Position numbers and translations under genes: made by a program | The notes under the pieces: generated by a model | Databases searched by the model: none | What the model was told of the DNA's origin: nothing | Seen by the model: only the letters and a program-made list of their open reading frames with translations | Origin: CAYMKL01 sp964390805 | GTDB taxonomy: Bacteria > Chloroflexota > Anaerolineae > VGOG01 | Direction of reading: 5' to 3' | NCBI GenBank assembly: GCA_964390805.1 | Contig: CAYMKL010000018.1 | Span: forward strand, 9,802 to 73,801 | Length of the DNA: 64,000 nt | Shown here: one piece after another, positions 33,272-41,803 of the stretch | Layout: every line of letters begins with the position of its first letter | How positions within the stretch are numbered: the stretch's first letter is position 1

Positions 33272-34219
33272 TCAAAACCGCACCACACCCTCGGCCACTG
33301 GCACCACTTGCCCGCCCACCCGCACGGCGGTGAACTCCTCGCCCGCGCTGTCCACCTCGACGTACAGGGTGCTGGGCCGGCCCAGCTCTGAACCCTGCTC
33401 GCTGAGGATGTGGGTGGTCGGTTCCGTTACTGATATAGCCTGATGGTGGACCAGATAGGCCCCCAGCGCACCGTTGGCGCTGCCGGTGGCTGGGTCCTCT
33501 GGCACCCCCAGCAGCGGGGCGAACATGCGCACGTGGACTGTGGCCTCCGGACGCTCCGTCTCGAAGGTGAAGACCATCACACACTTGGTGCCGACAGCGT
33601 GACAGGCCCGGTTGAGGGCAGCGACATTGAGCTGAGCTGCATTCAGAGCCTGTACCTCGGCCAGAGAACGGACCGGCACCATCATCTGCGGCAGGCCAGT
33701 GGAGACGACCTGCACGGGTAACCCTGTCTCGATGATGGCCTCAGGAGAAAGGCCCAATCCTTCTGCCAGGCTTGCCGTGAGCCCAGTCGAACGGTCGGTC
33801 ACGTCGTCTAGGACAGCGTGGAAGGTGGGGCGATCCTGGGTCATCACTACCCGCTCCACCTGCCCGTCGGCCACGTGCAGGTCGGCGGGCAGCACGCCCA
33901 CCCCCAGCTCGAAGCGCACTTGCGTCACTGGCTCACGCAACTCCACGCGCCCCAGGCGGGCCAGCACCCAGTGGGTGCCGACCACCGGATGGCCGGCGAA
34001 GGGCAGTTCCGCTGCCGGAGTGAAGATACGCACCTTGAAGTCGGCCCCCGGTGCCTGGGTTGACAGCACGAAAGTGGTCTCCGACAGGTTCATTTCCTGA
34101 GCCAGGTGTTGCATCTCCTCCGTGGTCAGCCCCTCGGCCTCAGGAAAAACCGCCAGGGGGTTGCCGCCGAAGGGCTTATCGGTAAAAACATCCACCTGAA
34201 TGAAGCGACACTCTTTCAT
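33272..34219 (-). CDS. PhzF-family isomerase
   Basis: A 315-residue protein of the PhzF/diaminopimelate-epimerase fold. The N-terminal motif is FIQVDVFTDKPFGGNPLAVF. The family's catalytic Glu is in NLSETTFVL, and the conserved ELPFAGHPVVGT and EDPATGSANGALGAYLV segments are both present. PhzF itself isomerises a dihydroanthranilate in phenazine synthesis. Most homologues, probably including this one, have unknown substrates. GGGAGG lies 8 bases before ATG. It sits 15 bases downstream of a flavin reductase gene and is probably co-transcribed. The 271 bases between this gene and the SDR carry a short relic (EEHAVNATVAALRELKR then stop) with no intact gene. Confidence 0.92.
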   Translation of the reverse strand: MKECRFIQVDVFTDKPFGGNPLAVFPEAEGLTTEEMQHLAQEMNLSETTFVLSTQAPGADFKVRIFTPAAELPFAGHPVVGTHWVLARLGRVELREPVTQVRFELGVGVLPADLHVADGQVERVVMTQDRPTFHAVLDDVTDRSTGLTASLAEGLGLSPEAIIETGLPVQVVSTGLPQMMVPVRSLAEVQALNAAQLNVAALNRACHAVGTKCVMVFTFETERPEATVHVRMFAPLLGVPEDPATGSANGALGAYLVHHQAISVTEPTTHILSEQGSELGRPSTLYVEVDSAGEEFTAVRVGGQVVPVAEGVVRF

Positions 34220-34234
34220 GATTTGGCCTCCCTA

Positions 34235-34789
34235 TCACATCGGTAACGATGGCTCCACGGACTGGCCGAGGGTGCTGGTGAAGCGATTGCGGCCCAGGTG
34301 AAACAGTAGTTGAACGCGGCTCAGGTCATACAGGCCACTGTCGTCCAGAGCCCCAGGTCGTGTGTAGGCCGCCAGGACTTCACCGATGACCAAGTGGTGG
34401 TCGCCGGCCTCGACCTCTTGCACCACGCGACACTCCAGGTGGGCGATGCACTCTTCGATGATGGGCGGACGCACGTGCTGCGCCTTTCCCGCAGTCAAAC
34501 CGGTGGCGGCGAACTTGTCTACGTCACGCCCGGAGCGTCGCCCGCAGAAGAGGGCCTGCTGGGCGATTTCGTGCGATGCGACGTTGACCACGAACTCACC
34601 GCTCGCACGGATGAGCCCATAGGAGTGCCGCGTGGGGCGGATGCTCATTCCCACCAGCGGCGGGTGGATACTTACGGGGACTAGCCAAGCAATGGCGACA
34701 ATGTTGGGCTGTTGTCCCTCGGCGTCGCAGCAGGTCACCAGCGACGTGTTGTAGGGATGCAGCAGGTAGTGAAAGCTTGATACTGACAT
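34235..34789 (-). CDS. Flavin reductase-like / FMN-binding protein
   Basis: A 184-residue protein of the flavin_reduct (FMN-binding split barrel) family, which binds FMN and often supplies reduced flavin to a monooxygenase. Features visible are the N-terminal YLLHPYNTSLVTC, the core PPLVGMSIRPTRHSYGLI and FVVNVASHEIAQQALFCG, and the later AHLECRVVQEVEAGDHHLVI. The open frame has an ATG 5 codons upstream. ATG 34789 was chosen because GAAGGAGG lies 5 bases ahead. It is 11 bases from the preceding terpenoid-cyclase-like gene. Confidence 0.9.
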   Translation of the reverse strand: MSVSSFHYLLHPYNTSLVTCCDAEGQQPNIVAIAWLVPVSIHPPLVGMSIRPTRHSYGLIRASGEFVVNVASHEIAQQALFCGRRSGRDVDKFAATGLTAGKAQHVRPPIIEECIAHLECRVVQEVEAGDHHLVIGEVLAAYTRPGALDDSGLYDLSRVQLLFHLGRNRFTSTLGQSVEPSLPM

Positions 34790-34800
34790 AACAACCTCCT

Positions 34801-35769
34801 TCAAGTTGCGTATGCGTTGACGGCGGCCTCGAAGTCTTCTCGTGTAAGCATCCCACTCAAGATCAAGACCTTCACCGCCAAGGTGGTGTACACTGGTGAG
34901 CTCTCTTCAGACCAAAATGGGCGCCAGCCACCGTCCTCCCGTTGAATCTCAATGAGGGCCTCCATCATTCGCCGTACCTTAGGGTCGCTCACATCGTAGC
35001 CGCGCTGGATGCGCCGGGGTGGGTCCAGTAACCAGGACAGCAGTAGATGGGTCAGAGTATAGCCATCGAGTTCTTCTCTTTGCCCGTCTCGCAATCTGAT
35101 CCGATACCCTCTTTCCACATCCTGAACGGCCTCGTCCAGGTGCCTTTCAAACAGTTCTCGGCCTCTCAGGTAGACCGGATCATCCTCCCCGTAGAGCTCG
35201 CCTACCAGGAAGGTGATTTGGGAAGTGGAATCAGGGTCGCCTGTAGCGCCTCGTTGGTCACCGATGCTTCCGGAATAGCTGTACCAGCCACCGTGCCGGT
35301 TCTGCATCGCCCTGAGCCATTCCAGGGCCGCCTGACATTCCCTGCACTCTTCCATCCCTACCTGACCCAGGAGCTCCACCACGTCGGCGGTGATCCAGGT
35401 GACGCTCTGCTCGTTGCTCAGCTCGATCATCCAGGGAGGAATGTCGAGCGAGGGATTCTCGCTCCAGCCGCCGTCGGGCCTCTGACGGCTCAAGATGAAC
35501 TGCACTCCGGCGTGTACGTTCACCCCCTCCGGTGGCAGCCCTGTCTTCAGCAGGAGAAGGGTGTTCCTGACTGTCTCCCGTGTCCCCCAGTTCTCGGAAT
35601 CAAGGCGGCTTGGGAAGGCCCCATTGGAGCGTTGCTGCTTGATGAGCCCCAGCAAGCACTCTGTTGCTGTCGGTGAATCGCTCAGGCCAAAGAAATCCAG
35701 GCACGTGAGCTTCGTCGCCTCATCTCCTTGCGCGAAAATGAATGGGAATGGATCATGCTTTAGCTTCAT
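34801..35769 (-). CDS. Prenyltransferase/squalene-oxidase-repeat protein
   Basis: A 322-residue all-helical protein with at least three QW-type motifs: QRPDGGWSEN, QNRHGGWYSY and QREDGGWRPFW, plus QQRSNGAFPSR. This is the alpha/alpha toroid repeat of squalene cyclases and prenyltransferases. It is about half the length of a squalene-hopene cyclase and no DxDD acid motif is seen. It is more likely one of the small hypothetical toroid proteins common in bacteria than a cyclase. It overlaps the end of the next upstream gene by 17 bases and is followed closely by the flavin reductase gene, so it is part of a packed set. Confidence 0.8.
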   Translation of the reverse strand: MKLKHDPFPFIFAQGDEATKLTCLDFFGLSDSPTATECLLGLIKQQRSNGAFPSRLDSENWGTRETVRNTLLLLKTGLPPEGVNVHAGVQFILSRQRPDGGWSENPSLDIPPWMIELSNEQSVTWITADVVELLGQVGMEECRECQAALEWLRAMQNRHGGWYSYSGSIGDQRGATGDPDSTSQITFLVGELYGEDDPVYLRGRELFERHLDEAVQDVERGYRIRLRDGQREELDGYTLTHLLLSWLLDPPRRIQRGYDVSDPKVRRMMEALIEIQREDGGWRPFWSEESSPVYTTLAVKVLILSGMLTREDFEAAVNAYAT

Positions 35770-36310
35770 ATGATGTCATCTCCTCTATTTGTGTCAACTC
35801 CTCCCAGAGGCCCTCCAGGTCAGACACCAAACGGATATCCGTCTCAGCCATTATCTCCGGTGGGATGCCGCTGACCAGGGACTCTATGACCACCACCGGC
35901 GGGCCGCCGACCCACTTGGTCCATACTATTTCACCCATGGTTCCGCAACTGAGGCCAATGCAGAGCATGGTCTCGGCTAGTTGGCAGATACGGGGGAACT
36001 GCTCGGGCCAGGTCAGATCATCTATCACCACATCGCACAGCTCGCGGTGCTCTTGACACTCGTTGGTCTCCTCCTGGATGCCTGTGCCGCCACTGGGTAT
36101 CAAACCAATGACCTTTGGGCCTCCAGCATGGCGATAGACCTGTACTGCCCAAAGGCCGATGCCCCGGTCCGGGACGACGACCAGTTCGTGGCCCCGTCGG
36201 GCCAAGCCGGTGGCTGCCTCTGTAACGCATCTTCGGTAGGCTTCAGCTTCCAGGCCCGCTGCTGCCGCTACTCTTGGGACATCCGTCGGGCCGATGATGG
36301 CTACTTTCAC
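35753..36310 (-). CDS. LOG/SLOG-like Rossmann protein
   Basis: A 185-residue Rossmann-fold protein. It begins VKVAIIGPTDVPRVAAAAG, has ATGLARRGHELVVVPDRGIG as the next strand-helix unit, then VIGLIPSGGTGIQEETNE and LSCGTMGEIVW. The last is the position of the PGGxGTxxE motif of lysine-decarboxylase-like LOG/SLOG proteins, here CGTMGE. SLOG proteins bind nucleotides or hydrolyse them; the exact activity is unknown. The open frame is longer, but GTG 36310 overlaps the upstream gene's stop by four bases (GTGA) and has AGGAG in front, which decides the start. Confidence 0.75.
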   Translation of the reverse strand: MKVAIIGPTDVPRVAAAAGLEAEAYRRCVTEAATGLARRGHELVVVPDRGIGLWAVQVYRHAGGPKVIGLIPSGGTGIQEETNECQEHRELCDVVIDDLTWPEQFPRICQLAETMLCIGLSCGTMGEIVWTKWVGGPPVVVIESLVSGIPPEIMAETDIRLVSDLEGLWEELTQIEEMTSYEAKA

Positions 36311-37308
36311 TCTTTTTCTCCTCTGAGGGCCGCGTCTTCGGCAACGTAGTCGAAGGCGTCGTGGGTCAGATAGCGGGCCAGACCCCACGTCTCCGGCGTC
36401 GGCGGATTCGCCACTAGCCAGGCCACTGTCCTCCACATCCCCTCCTCCAGCGAGACCGATTCCCGGTAGCCTAACTCTGTCTGGATGCGGCTCAGATCAT
36501 AGACGATAGGGTAGGGCGCTGCGTAGGGGTTCGTTGGGGACAGCCGTTCAGCCGGCACAGAGACGATCTGCCACTCGTGGCCCATCACCTGTGCCACGAA
36601 CTCCGCGATCCCCCGCACGGTCAGGACGCGCTCGTGACCTACGTTGTAGGTCCGGCCGATGGCCTGGGGGCTCTCCAGGGCCAAGACGACGGCCTGGGCC
36701 ACGTCGTCCACGTAGCCGCGATGGAAGAGGCCCAGGCCCCCATCGGGCAGGCCGATGCGGCGCCGCCCATCGAGCACGCGCTTGACGAAGAACCACTCCC
36801 GTGCCAGGGGATCCCCCGGGCCGTAGACGGCGGGCAGACGCAGGATGGTGGCCGGGAAGTCGCCGGCCGCGTGAGCCTCACGGATCACCCCCTCGACGGC
36901 CACCTTGCTGTAAGGCACGGTTTGATCTCCCAGCCTTAGCTCGACCGGCTCAGCAGGGCCGGTGGGTGCATCCTCCGGAATGGGGATCGGCTGGCCGGGG
37001 GCGTAGACGTCGCCGCTGGAGATGTGGACCGAGCGTGCGATCCGGCCTCGCAGCGCCTCTACCAGCGATTGGCTATCGTCGGCGTTCATGGGGATGACGT
37101 CCACCACTGCCTCGGGCGACAGGCGGGCCAGGTCGGCCTGGAAGTGGAGATAGTCGCGCCGGTCGCCGTGAACGTGGGTCACAGGACGGGCAAACTCGAC
37201 CTCGTGCCGCCCCCGGTGGTAGATAGTGACCGTATGCCCGCGGCGAAACAGTTCCTCAACGATGGCCCGGCCGATGAAGCGTGTGCCGCCGACGACGAGC
37301 ACATTCAT
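36307..37308 (-). CDS. NAD-dependent epimerase/dehydratase
   Basis: A 333-residue extended SDR. Residues 1-13 (MNVLVVGGTRFIG) form the GxxxxxG binding loop. The catalytic Ser is in VHISSGDVYAPG, and YxxxK appears as PYSKVAVEGVI. HRGYVDDVAQAVVLALE and TYNVGHERVLTVRGI are typical of this nucleotide-sugar epimerase-like branch. It overlaps its neighbours on both sides by four bases, so it is translationally coupled to the LOG-like gene downstream. The substrate is unknown. Confidence 0.9.
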   Translation of the reverse strand: MNVLVVGGTRFIGRAIVEELFRRGHTVTIYHRGRHEVEFARPVTHVHGDRRDYLHFQADLARLSPEAVVDVIPMNADDSQSLVEALRGRIARSVHISSGDVYAPGQPIPIPEDAPTGPAEPVELRLGDQTVPYSKVAVEGVIREAHAAGDFPATILRLPAVYGPGDPLAREWFFVKRVLDGRRRIGLPDGGLGLFHRGYVDDVAQAVVLALESPQAIGRTYNVGHERVLTVRGIAEFVAQVMGHEWQIVSVPAERLSPTNPYAAPYPIVYDLSRIQTELGYRESVSLEEGMWRTVAWLVANPPTPETWGLARYLTHDAFDYVAEDAALRGEKE

Positions 37309-37754
37309 CTCGACTCCCTCAGTAGTGGGCGCTTTCTGGCCTTCACGATCAAGACCTCTCCCAAGCCCGGCATCAGTCTGCCAAGCCTGACCGACCAGGG
37401 GCGCCTGGTCAATCTGGTTGGGATGAAGCTCACCACGTTGGCTTCCTCGACCATACGGTTCAGCAGAGCGCGCCCGATTCCCTTGTCTCGATGAGTCGTT
37501 GTAACAACAATGGGCTCCACCTCTGCCTCTTGCTCATCCACGATTAATCCGACGAGACCTACGACTTCTCCTTCGTGTTCGGCAACCCAAAGACGCTCAG
37601 AGCCAACCCGGGCGAGATATTTGTCGAAATAGAGCCCAGGGGTGTCACCACCTATCGAGGGATCGTGACTGCTCAGGCTACCCTGTGTCGCGATTGAAAT
37701 CGCCTCTCCAGGGCTTTCAGCCGGGCGTCCACCTGCGTGGACGTCGCTGTCCAC
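37305..37754 (-). pseudogene. GNAT acetyltransferase remnant
   Basis: The centre is a clear GNAT core: LWVAEHEGEVVGLVGLIVDE, then VEPIVVTTTHRDKGIGRALL, which contains the acetyl-CoA loop (RxxGIG). The last ~45 residues do not resemble the GNAT beta-6/beta-7 end, and the first ~25 residues are translated from a palindromic repeat (37690-37802) in which the GTG start lies. Both ends of the original gene therefore seem to be lost. It is open as a 149-codon frame and overlaps the epimerase start by four bases, so a short product may still be made. Confidence 0.6.
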
Positions 37755-37802
37755 GTAGGTGGACAGTCAGCTTTAGCTCTCCAGGCGCGGTTTCAACCGC
37801 CA
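37690..37802. repeat. Palindromic (REP-like) element
   Basis: The outer palindromes GCGATTGAAATCGC and GCGGTTTCAACCGC flank two near-identical inner palindromes, GTCCACCTGCGTGGAC (37727-37742) and GTCCACGTAGGTGGAC (37749-37764). The whole folds into a long imperfect hairpin. It supplies the start codon of the GNAT remnant. Confidence 0.7.
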
Positions 37803-37823
37803 GCTGAGTAGTAACGAGGGATC

Positions 37824-38855
37824 TCACTCTGCCAGGGCCCTCAGCAGTGCCCGGTCCCACTCCAGGAAACCCTCGAAGTCCAGCGCCGCGTACTGCTGCA
37901 ACTGCTCCTCGTCAGAAACCAGCCACTCCTCACTCTCCCGCATCTCCCGGCGCAGCAGGTGGAACAGGGGCGACTGGATGGCTCGACGCAGCCCGAACCG
38001 CTGATCGAACTCACTGGTCAGCACCGCCCCCCGCTCCCGGACGTGGCGCAGTATCTCCAGCTTGCGGGCTTCGATGATGTCCAAGCCCTCTGTCTTCGGG
38101 CCGAGCAGCCTTTCCCGGCACTGTGCGAAGAGGTCGCGGATCAGGCTGCAGCGGCGCCCGACCTCTGCGTGCGATACCTCCCGAACCAACATTGCCTGCT
38201 CCACCCGCTCGCGCCAGCCCTGGGGCATCCAGGGCAGCGTGTAGGTGAGGTTGAGCGTCCACTTGTCGAAGGGGATCAGCTCGTCGTTGGCCAGGAAGAC
38301 GGCTTTGATCAGGCTGTTGAGGGCGATGTTCAAGCAGTGGTGGGCGGCCAGCAGGTCGCCCCGGTGCAGCCAGGAGGGGACGACCAGGTTACAGAAGTAC
38401 TCGCCGTAGAGGATGAGGTGGCGGCTGGTCAGGCGCTGCTTCTCCTCGTCGGTGAGGATGGCCTTGCGGGCCAGCATCTCCCTCATCAGCCCTTGCGGAT
38501 CCTGCAGGATGACGGCGTAGGAGCGATCCCAGCGCTTGGTGTGCTCCCACTCGGCTTCGATTTCGCCCTCGTAGCAGAAGTAGTCGAAGTCCACGTGCCA
38601 GCCGTCCAGCCAGGAGTCGCCCTCGGGGAAGGGGGCCATGCCCCGCCGGGTCCAGTCTTCGAAGTGGGCCCGCGTCAGGTAGACGGCCAGGTCCAGTTCG
38701 GAGAAGTGGTCGGCGTAGCCCCGGGCCACGCCGCCGGTGAGGAGAACTCCCATCACGCCATCGCAGGTGGCGAAGCGGTCGGCGAACTCCTGTGCCTTCT
38801 GGAAGAAGGCATCGTGGTCGTTGGAACTGGTCACGGTCGGTCTTGGTCTGGTCAT
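37824..38855 (-). CDS. Nucleotidyltransferase (DUF4037-like)
   Basis: A 343-residue protein with the polymerase-beta-type nucleotidyltransferase core: VLLTGGVARGYADHF followed by SELDLAVYL (GG..S/DxD pattern), and a third acid in WHVDFDYFCYE. The C-terminal half is helical (NLVVPSWLHRGDLLAAHHCL, KAVFLANDELIPFDKWTL) as in DUF4037 and kanamycin-nucleotidyltransferase-like proteins. It may adenylylate a small molecule; the substrate is unknown. The ATG overlaps no neighbour. About 190 bases separate it from the cupin gene upstream, and they hold no gene. Confidence 0.85.
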   Translation of the reverse strand: MTRPRPTVTSSNDHDAFFQKAQEFADRFATCDGVMGVLLTGGVARGYADHFSELDLAVYLTRAHFEDWTRRGMAPFPEGDSWLDGWHVDFDYFCYEGEIEAEWEHTKRWDRSYAVILQDPQGLMREMLARKAILTDEEKQRLTSRHLILYGEYFCNLVVPSWLHRGDLLAAHHCLNIALNSLIKAVFLANDELIPFDKWTLNLTYTLPWMPQGWRERVEQAMLVREVSHAEVGRRCSLIRDLFAQCRERLLGPKTEGLDIIEARKLEILRHVRERGAVLTSEFDQRFGLRRAIQSPLFHLLRREMRESEEWLVSDEEQLQQYAALDFEGFLEWDRALLRALAE

Positions 38856-39049
38856 GATGGCCTATCCTTCGACATTCCGTTCCAGTGCGATGATCCTTTG
38901 AACGTAGTTGCGGGAAATCCAAAGCGGAATGATCCCAAAGACACCAAACGAACAATCCACGAGCCGATGGAAGAAAGGAATGCCCCTGATTGGGCCACAG
39001 ATCATGGCCGCAGGGATCACCAGGACACAGCAGAGGACAACTTGATGGC

Positions 39050-39433
39050 TTATCGCCTTGGTTCCCTTACCTGATCGAGAAAATCCTCTCGCACTGGGTA
39101 GAAGATGTCCAGCATCACAAAAGGCTCGTCGCCCAAGGTGGTGTCGCTGTGGGGCACGCCAGCGGGAATGCAGTAGAAGTCCCCTGCCGTGACCGCCCGT
39201 TCTTCATCGCCGATGCGCAGGATCGCCCGACCTCGGTAGACCATGCCGATCTGCTCGTGTGGGTGAGAGTGGGTGGGGACCGTGTGGCCGGGCAAGGTGG
39301 CATTGAGCACCATCATCATTTGCTCGCCACGAAGGCCAGTCAGCACCGTGGTCTCCAACCCTTCCATCTGAGTCAACTTGGGGGCCCACTCTGGATCCAC
39401 GAAATAGGGTGACTGCTCTTTGACGTCATTCAT
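39050..39433 (-). CDS. Cupin-domain protein
   Basis: A 127-residue single-domain cupin. The metal-binding motif 1 reads PTHSHPHEQIGMVYRG (two His, one His/Glu) and motif 2 is AGDFYCIPAGVPHSDT, whose His completes the metal site. Small cupins act as dioxygenases, isomerases or sensors; none is specified here. Its start overlaps the end of the aldo/keto reductase gene by eight bases, so the two are co-translated. Confidence 0.9.
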   Translation of the reverse strand: MNDVKEQSPYFVDPEWAPKLTQMEGLETTVLTGLRGEQMMMVLNATLPGHTVPTHSHPHEQIGMVYRGRAILRIGDEERAVTAGDFYCIPAGVPHSDTTLGDEPFVMLDIFYPVREDFLDQVREPRR

Positions 39434-40232
39434 ACTCTTTCACCTCCAACAGAGCCAAGTTACACCGTACCTCGTCCAGGCTGCGCATGCCGATGCACAG
39501 GCTGTGGACGTAGGGCAGCCGGGCAGCAAAGCCGATGGCCTGGGCCGGGTCCGAGGCCAGGGCCCCGCAACCCATCACCTTCATGGCGTAGATCCCCTTG
39601 CCAGCGGCGTGAGCCCGCTTCAGGGCGCCCAGCACGTCGGCGATGGTGCCATCCTCGATCTTCTCGTCTTGGTCCCAGGTGCCTGTTGGATTGACGATGG
39701 CGAGCAAGACCTCTACGTCCGGCCATTCGGCGGCGCGACGAGTTACCTCGGCGCTGTGGGTGGAGAAGCCTACGGCCCGCACTAGCCCCTGGGCTTCGTC
39801 CCGCGCCAAGATGTGCAAGGCTTCCCGGGCCGGCTCAATCCAGCTCAAGCCGACGCAGTGGACAAGCATGATGTCCAGGTAGTCGGTCTCCAGCTCCTGT
39901 AGCGCCCGTTGGACCGCTCCTTCAGGCTCGCAGGTTTTGCTAGCGATGACTACGTGCTCTCGAGGAACCTGGCGCAGGGCGGCGGCGATGTGGGGATGCG
40001 TGCCATAGTCATCGGAGGTGTCCCAGAATGTCACCCCCAGCTCAAAGGCACGAGCCAACAGGTTGCCGCCATCCTCAGGCGTCAACCTATCGCTCAGAGG
40101 ACCCAGATAGGCCGTGCCGAAGCACAGGCGGGACACGGTGAGCCCAGTCTGTCCGAAGTTGATGGTGAAGGCGTCGGGCATCTGGCAGATGACCTCTTCG
40201 GGTTGCTCTGCGGAAACGCGAGGTGGGGGCAT
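39426..40232 (-). CDS. Aldo/keto reductase
   Basis: A 268-residue TIM-barrel NADPH-dependent oxidoreductase. The catalytic tetrad positions are visible: Asp and Tyr in FWDTSDDYG, Lys in VIASKTCE, His in DIMLVHCVG. The protein is a little short of the usual 300-330 residues. The start at ATG 40232 has AAGGAG upstream; a second ATG 17 codons later begins nearer the first conserved strand (FGQTGLTVSRLCFG). It is followed by the overlapping cupin gene. Confidence 0.92.
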   Translation of the reverse strand: MPPPRVSAEQPEEVICQMPDAFTINFGQTGLTVSRLCFGTAYLGPLSDRLTPEDGGNLLARAFELGVTFWDTSDDYGTHPHIAAALRQVPREHVVIASKTCEPEGAVQRALQELETDYLDIMLVHCVGLSWIEPAREALHILARDEAQGLVRAVGFSTHSAEVTRRAAEWPDVEVLLAIVNPTGTWDQDEKIEDGTIADVLGALKRAHAAGKGIYAMKVMGCGALASDPAQAIGFAARLPYVHSLCIGMRSLDEVRCNLALLEVKEYE

Positions 40233-40274
40233 GGTGTCTCCTTGTTGCGGGGATAGGGATGTTGCTGTCTCGTC

Positions 40275-40880
40275 CTATCTGAGCCCAGGTGGACTTTCCA
40301 GGGTCGCCATGACGGTGCGGGGATAGTGCACAGCCCAGTCCCACAGACGCTCAATGTCTAGGGTCTCCCAGTGCAGTTCGTCCAAGGGTGGTGATACACC
40401 GTACCGTTTGCGGTGTATGTAAAGCCAATCCAGTAGCGCTTTCTCTGGCTCGGCCCAGAGGACGTTGTCTTCCGTCCGGTAGCCAAAGAAAAGCGCCGGG
40501 CGCAGGCGGTGGAACAGGATGTCACCCAATGGGGTCTGGCATGGTTCTGACCGTGACGTGGAGGCACAGGTGAGCACCAGTGGGACTTGGGAGAGGATAC
40601 CATAGCGCTCCAAAGCACTCTCGAACGAGATGTAGCAGGGGACGCTCAAGATCATGGCCAATTCCTCCAGAGTGGGATGGCCCAGGCGATTGGCATACAG
40701 ACTCCGTCCCACACGGGTCACATATCCCTTCTCCTCCAGCCGTAGCATGGCCTTGCGTGTTGCCCCTTCCCTTAGCCCAGAGAGACGCTGCAATGCCGGC
40801 AAGGTAAGGAAATTCTGGCCTTGGTGTGCTAGTTGCTGTAGGAGCGCAATCCAGCGGTCAGCCGTGTAGTACCTGCTCAT
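40275..40880 (-). CDS. AbiEi-family antitoxin-like regulator
   Basis: A 201-residue protein. The N-terminal winged-helix (residues 1-65, LTLPALQRLSGLREGATRKA, then VTRVGRSLYANRLGHP) matches the DNA-binding domain of AbiEi antitoxins. The C-terminal part has YISFESALERYGILSQVP, ILFHRLRPALFFGYR and AEPEKALLDWLYIH, all typical of this type IV antitoxin family, which represses its own promoter. Its start overlaps the end of the toxin-like gene by four bases. It is the second gene of the pair, the reverse of the usual AbiE order. Confidence 0.88.
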   Translation of the reverse strand: MSRYYTADRWIALLQQLAHQGQNFLTLPALQRLSGLREGATRKAMLRLEEKGYVTRVGRSLYANRLGHPTLEELAMILSVPCYISFESALERYGILSQVPLVLTCASTSRSEPCQTPLGDILFHRLRPALFFGYRTEDNVLWAEPEKALLDWLYIHRKRYGVSPPLDELHWETLDIERLWDWAVHYPRTVMATLESPPGLR

Positions 40881-41677
40881 GGTGCGATGCCCTCCAGCAG
40901 AGCTTTCACTTCAGCCACCAGTGCTTCCAGGGCAGCTTGTTGCAGTAGTTGCACGCGGTAACGATGCGGTAAGAAATTCTCCAGCTCCCGCCGGAGTGGT
41001 CCCGGCTGGATGGCAGTGAGATTCTCACGCAGCAGTTCAGGCTGCACCTCGTAGTCGGATAGCTTCTTCTTGACCAAGTCCTGATCCACCTCGATGCCTT
41101 TTCTCTTCAGCCACCATAGGTCGAACACGTCCCGCCCTTTGACATAGCGCCGACCGGCAATGGCGGCAATCTTGTCAGCCATGATTTCTTCAAGAGTCTC
41201 AGCTCGGACCACCACTAGTGGCAGCGCAGGCAGACCCACTGGTGGTGTGAGCATGGCTACGTGATCTGTATACGCCGGGTAGGGAGCGAATTCCAGGCTG
41301 ATAGAGGTGGAATCCTGCTGCCTGGCTGCACGGTAGTAGACCTTCCAGCGGATGAGTTCCGGGGTCGCTTTTTGCAGGCGCAGGGCTATTTCACCGCCGA
41401 AGAGGGGAGCCAGCCGTGTGACTTCCCGACGTACCTGTTCGAAAAGCCCAGCCAGATCGGCGTTACTCAGAGTCGTCACAAAAACCACATCTACGGAGTA
41501 GCGGGGGCCTCCGTAGACCAGTCTTAAGCAAGTGCCACCCTGACAGGTGATGCGATCCGAGGCCGGCTGACCGTAGATGGCCGCCAGGGCGTAGATCTGG
41601 AGAGCTTCTTTGAGGATGATCCGCAGGGGAAGCCCCTCATCCTCAGCTCGCTGCTTGAGCGTGTCCAAGAGTGCCAT
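40877..41677 (-). CDS. AbiEii/AbiGii-like nucleotidyltransferase toxin
   Basis: A 266-residue DUF1814-type nucleotidyltransferase. The first motif is QGGTCLRLVYGG. The metal-binding motif normally SxDxDF reads YSVDVVF here, so the second catalytic Asp is Val (codon GTT; GAT would be Asp). The later motif ETLEEIMADKIAAIAGRR with RDVFDLWWL is intact. AbiEii toxins modify nucleic acid (GTP or CTP transfer to tRNA in studied members) to arrest growth. The missing Asp suggests this copy may be inactive or altered. A good promoter precedes it, and AbiEi overlaps its stop. A DNA-repair or metabolic role is not indicated. Confidence 0.87.
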   Translation of the reverse strand: MALLDTLKQRAEDEGLPLRIILKEALQIYALAAIYGQPASDRITCQGGTCLRLVYGGPRYSVDVVFVTTLSNADLAGLFEQVRREVTRLAPLFGGEIALRLQKATPELIRWKVYYRAARQQDSTSISLEFAPYPAYTDHVAMLTPPVGLPALPLVVVRAETLEEIMADKIAAIAGRRYVKGRDVFDLWWLKRKGIEVDQDLVKKKLSDYEVQPELLRENLTAIQPGPLRRELENFLPHRYRVQLLQQAALEALVAEVKALLEGIAP

Positions 41678-41722
41678 TTTTCGTTCCTCTGGTTTCCCAA
41701 ATTTGTCCTAAAATCTGAACGT

Positions 41723-41752
41723 ATTATACCACGACTGTCATCAGACTGCCAA
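41723..41752 (-). promoter_or_regulatory. Promoter of the AbiE-like pair
   Basis: On the minus strand TTGGCA (41752-41747), 18-base spacer, TATAAT (41728-41723), about 45 bases upstream of the toxin-like start. One base from consensus in the -35 and an exact -10. Confidence 0.7.
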
Positions 41753-41803
41753 TCTGCCGATGGAAATGGGCGAGGTTATTAGGAGCAGGTCACCAACTTT
41801 GTG

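Noticed and set aside
34801..35769. Squalene-hopene cyclase
   Set aside because: QW-like repeats are present but the length is about half and no DxDD acid motif is seen; called only a repeat protein.
37959..39074. 371-codon plus-strand open frame opposite the DUF4037-like gene
   Set aside because: The minus strand has the nucleotidyltransferase motifs; this frame is low-complexity and lacks any signature.
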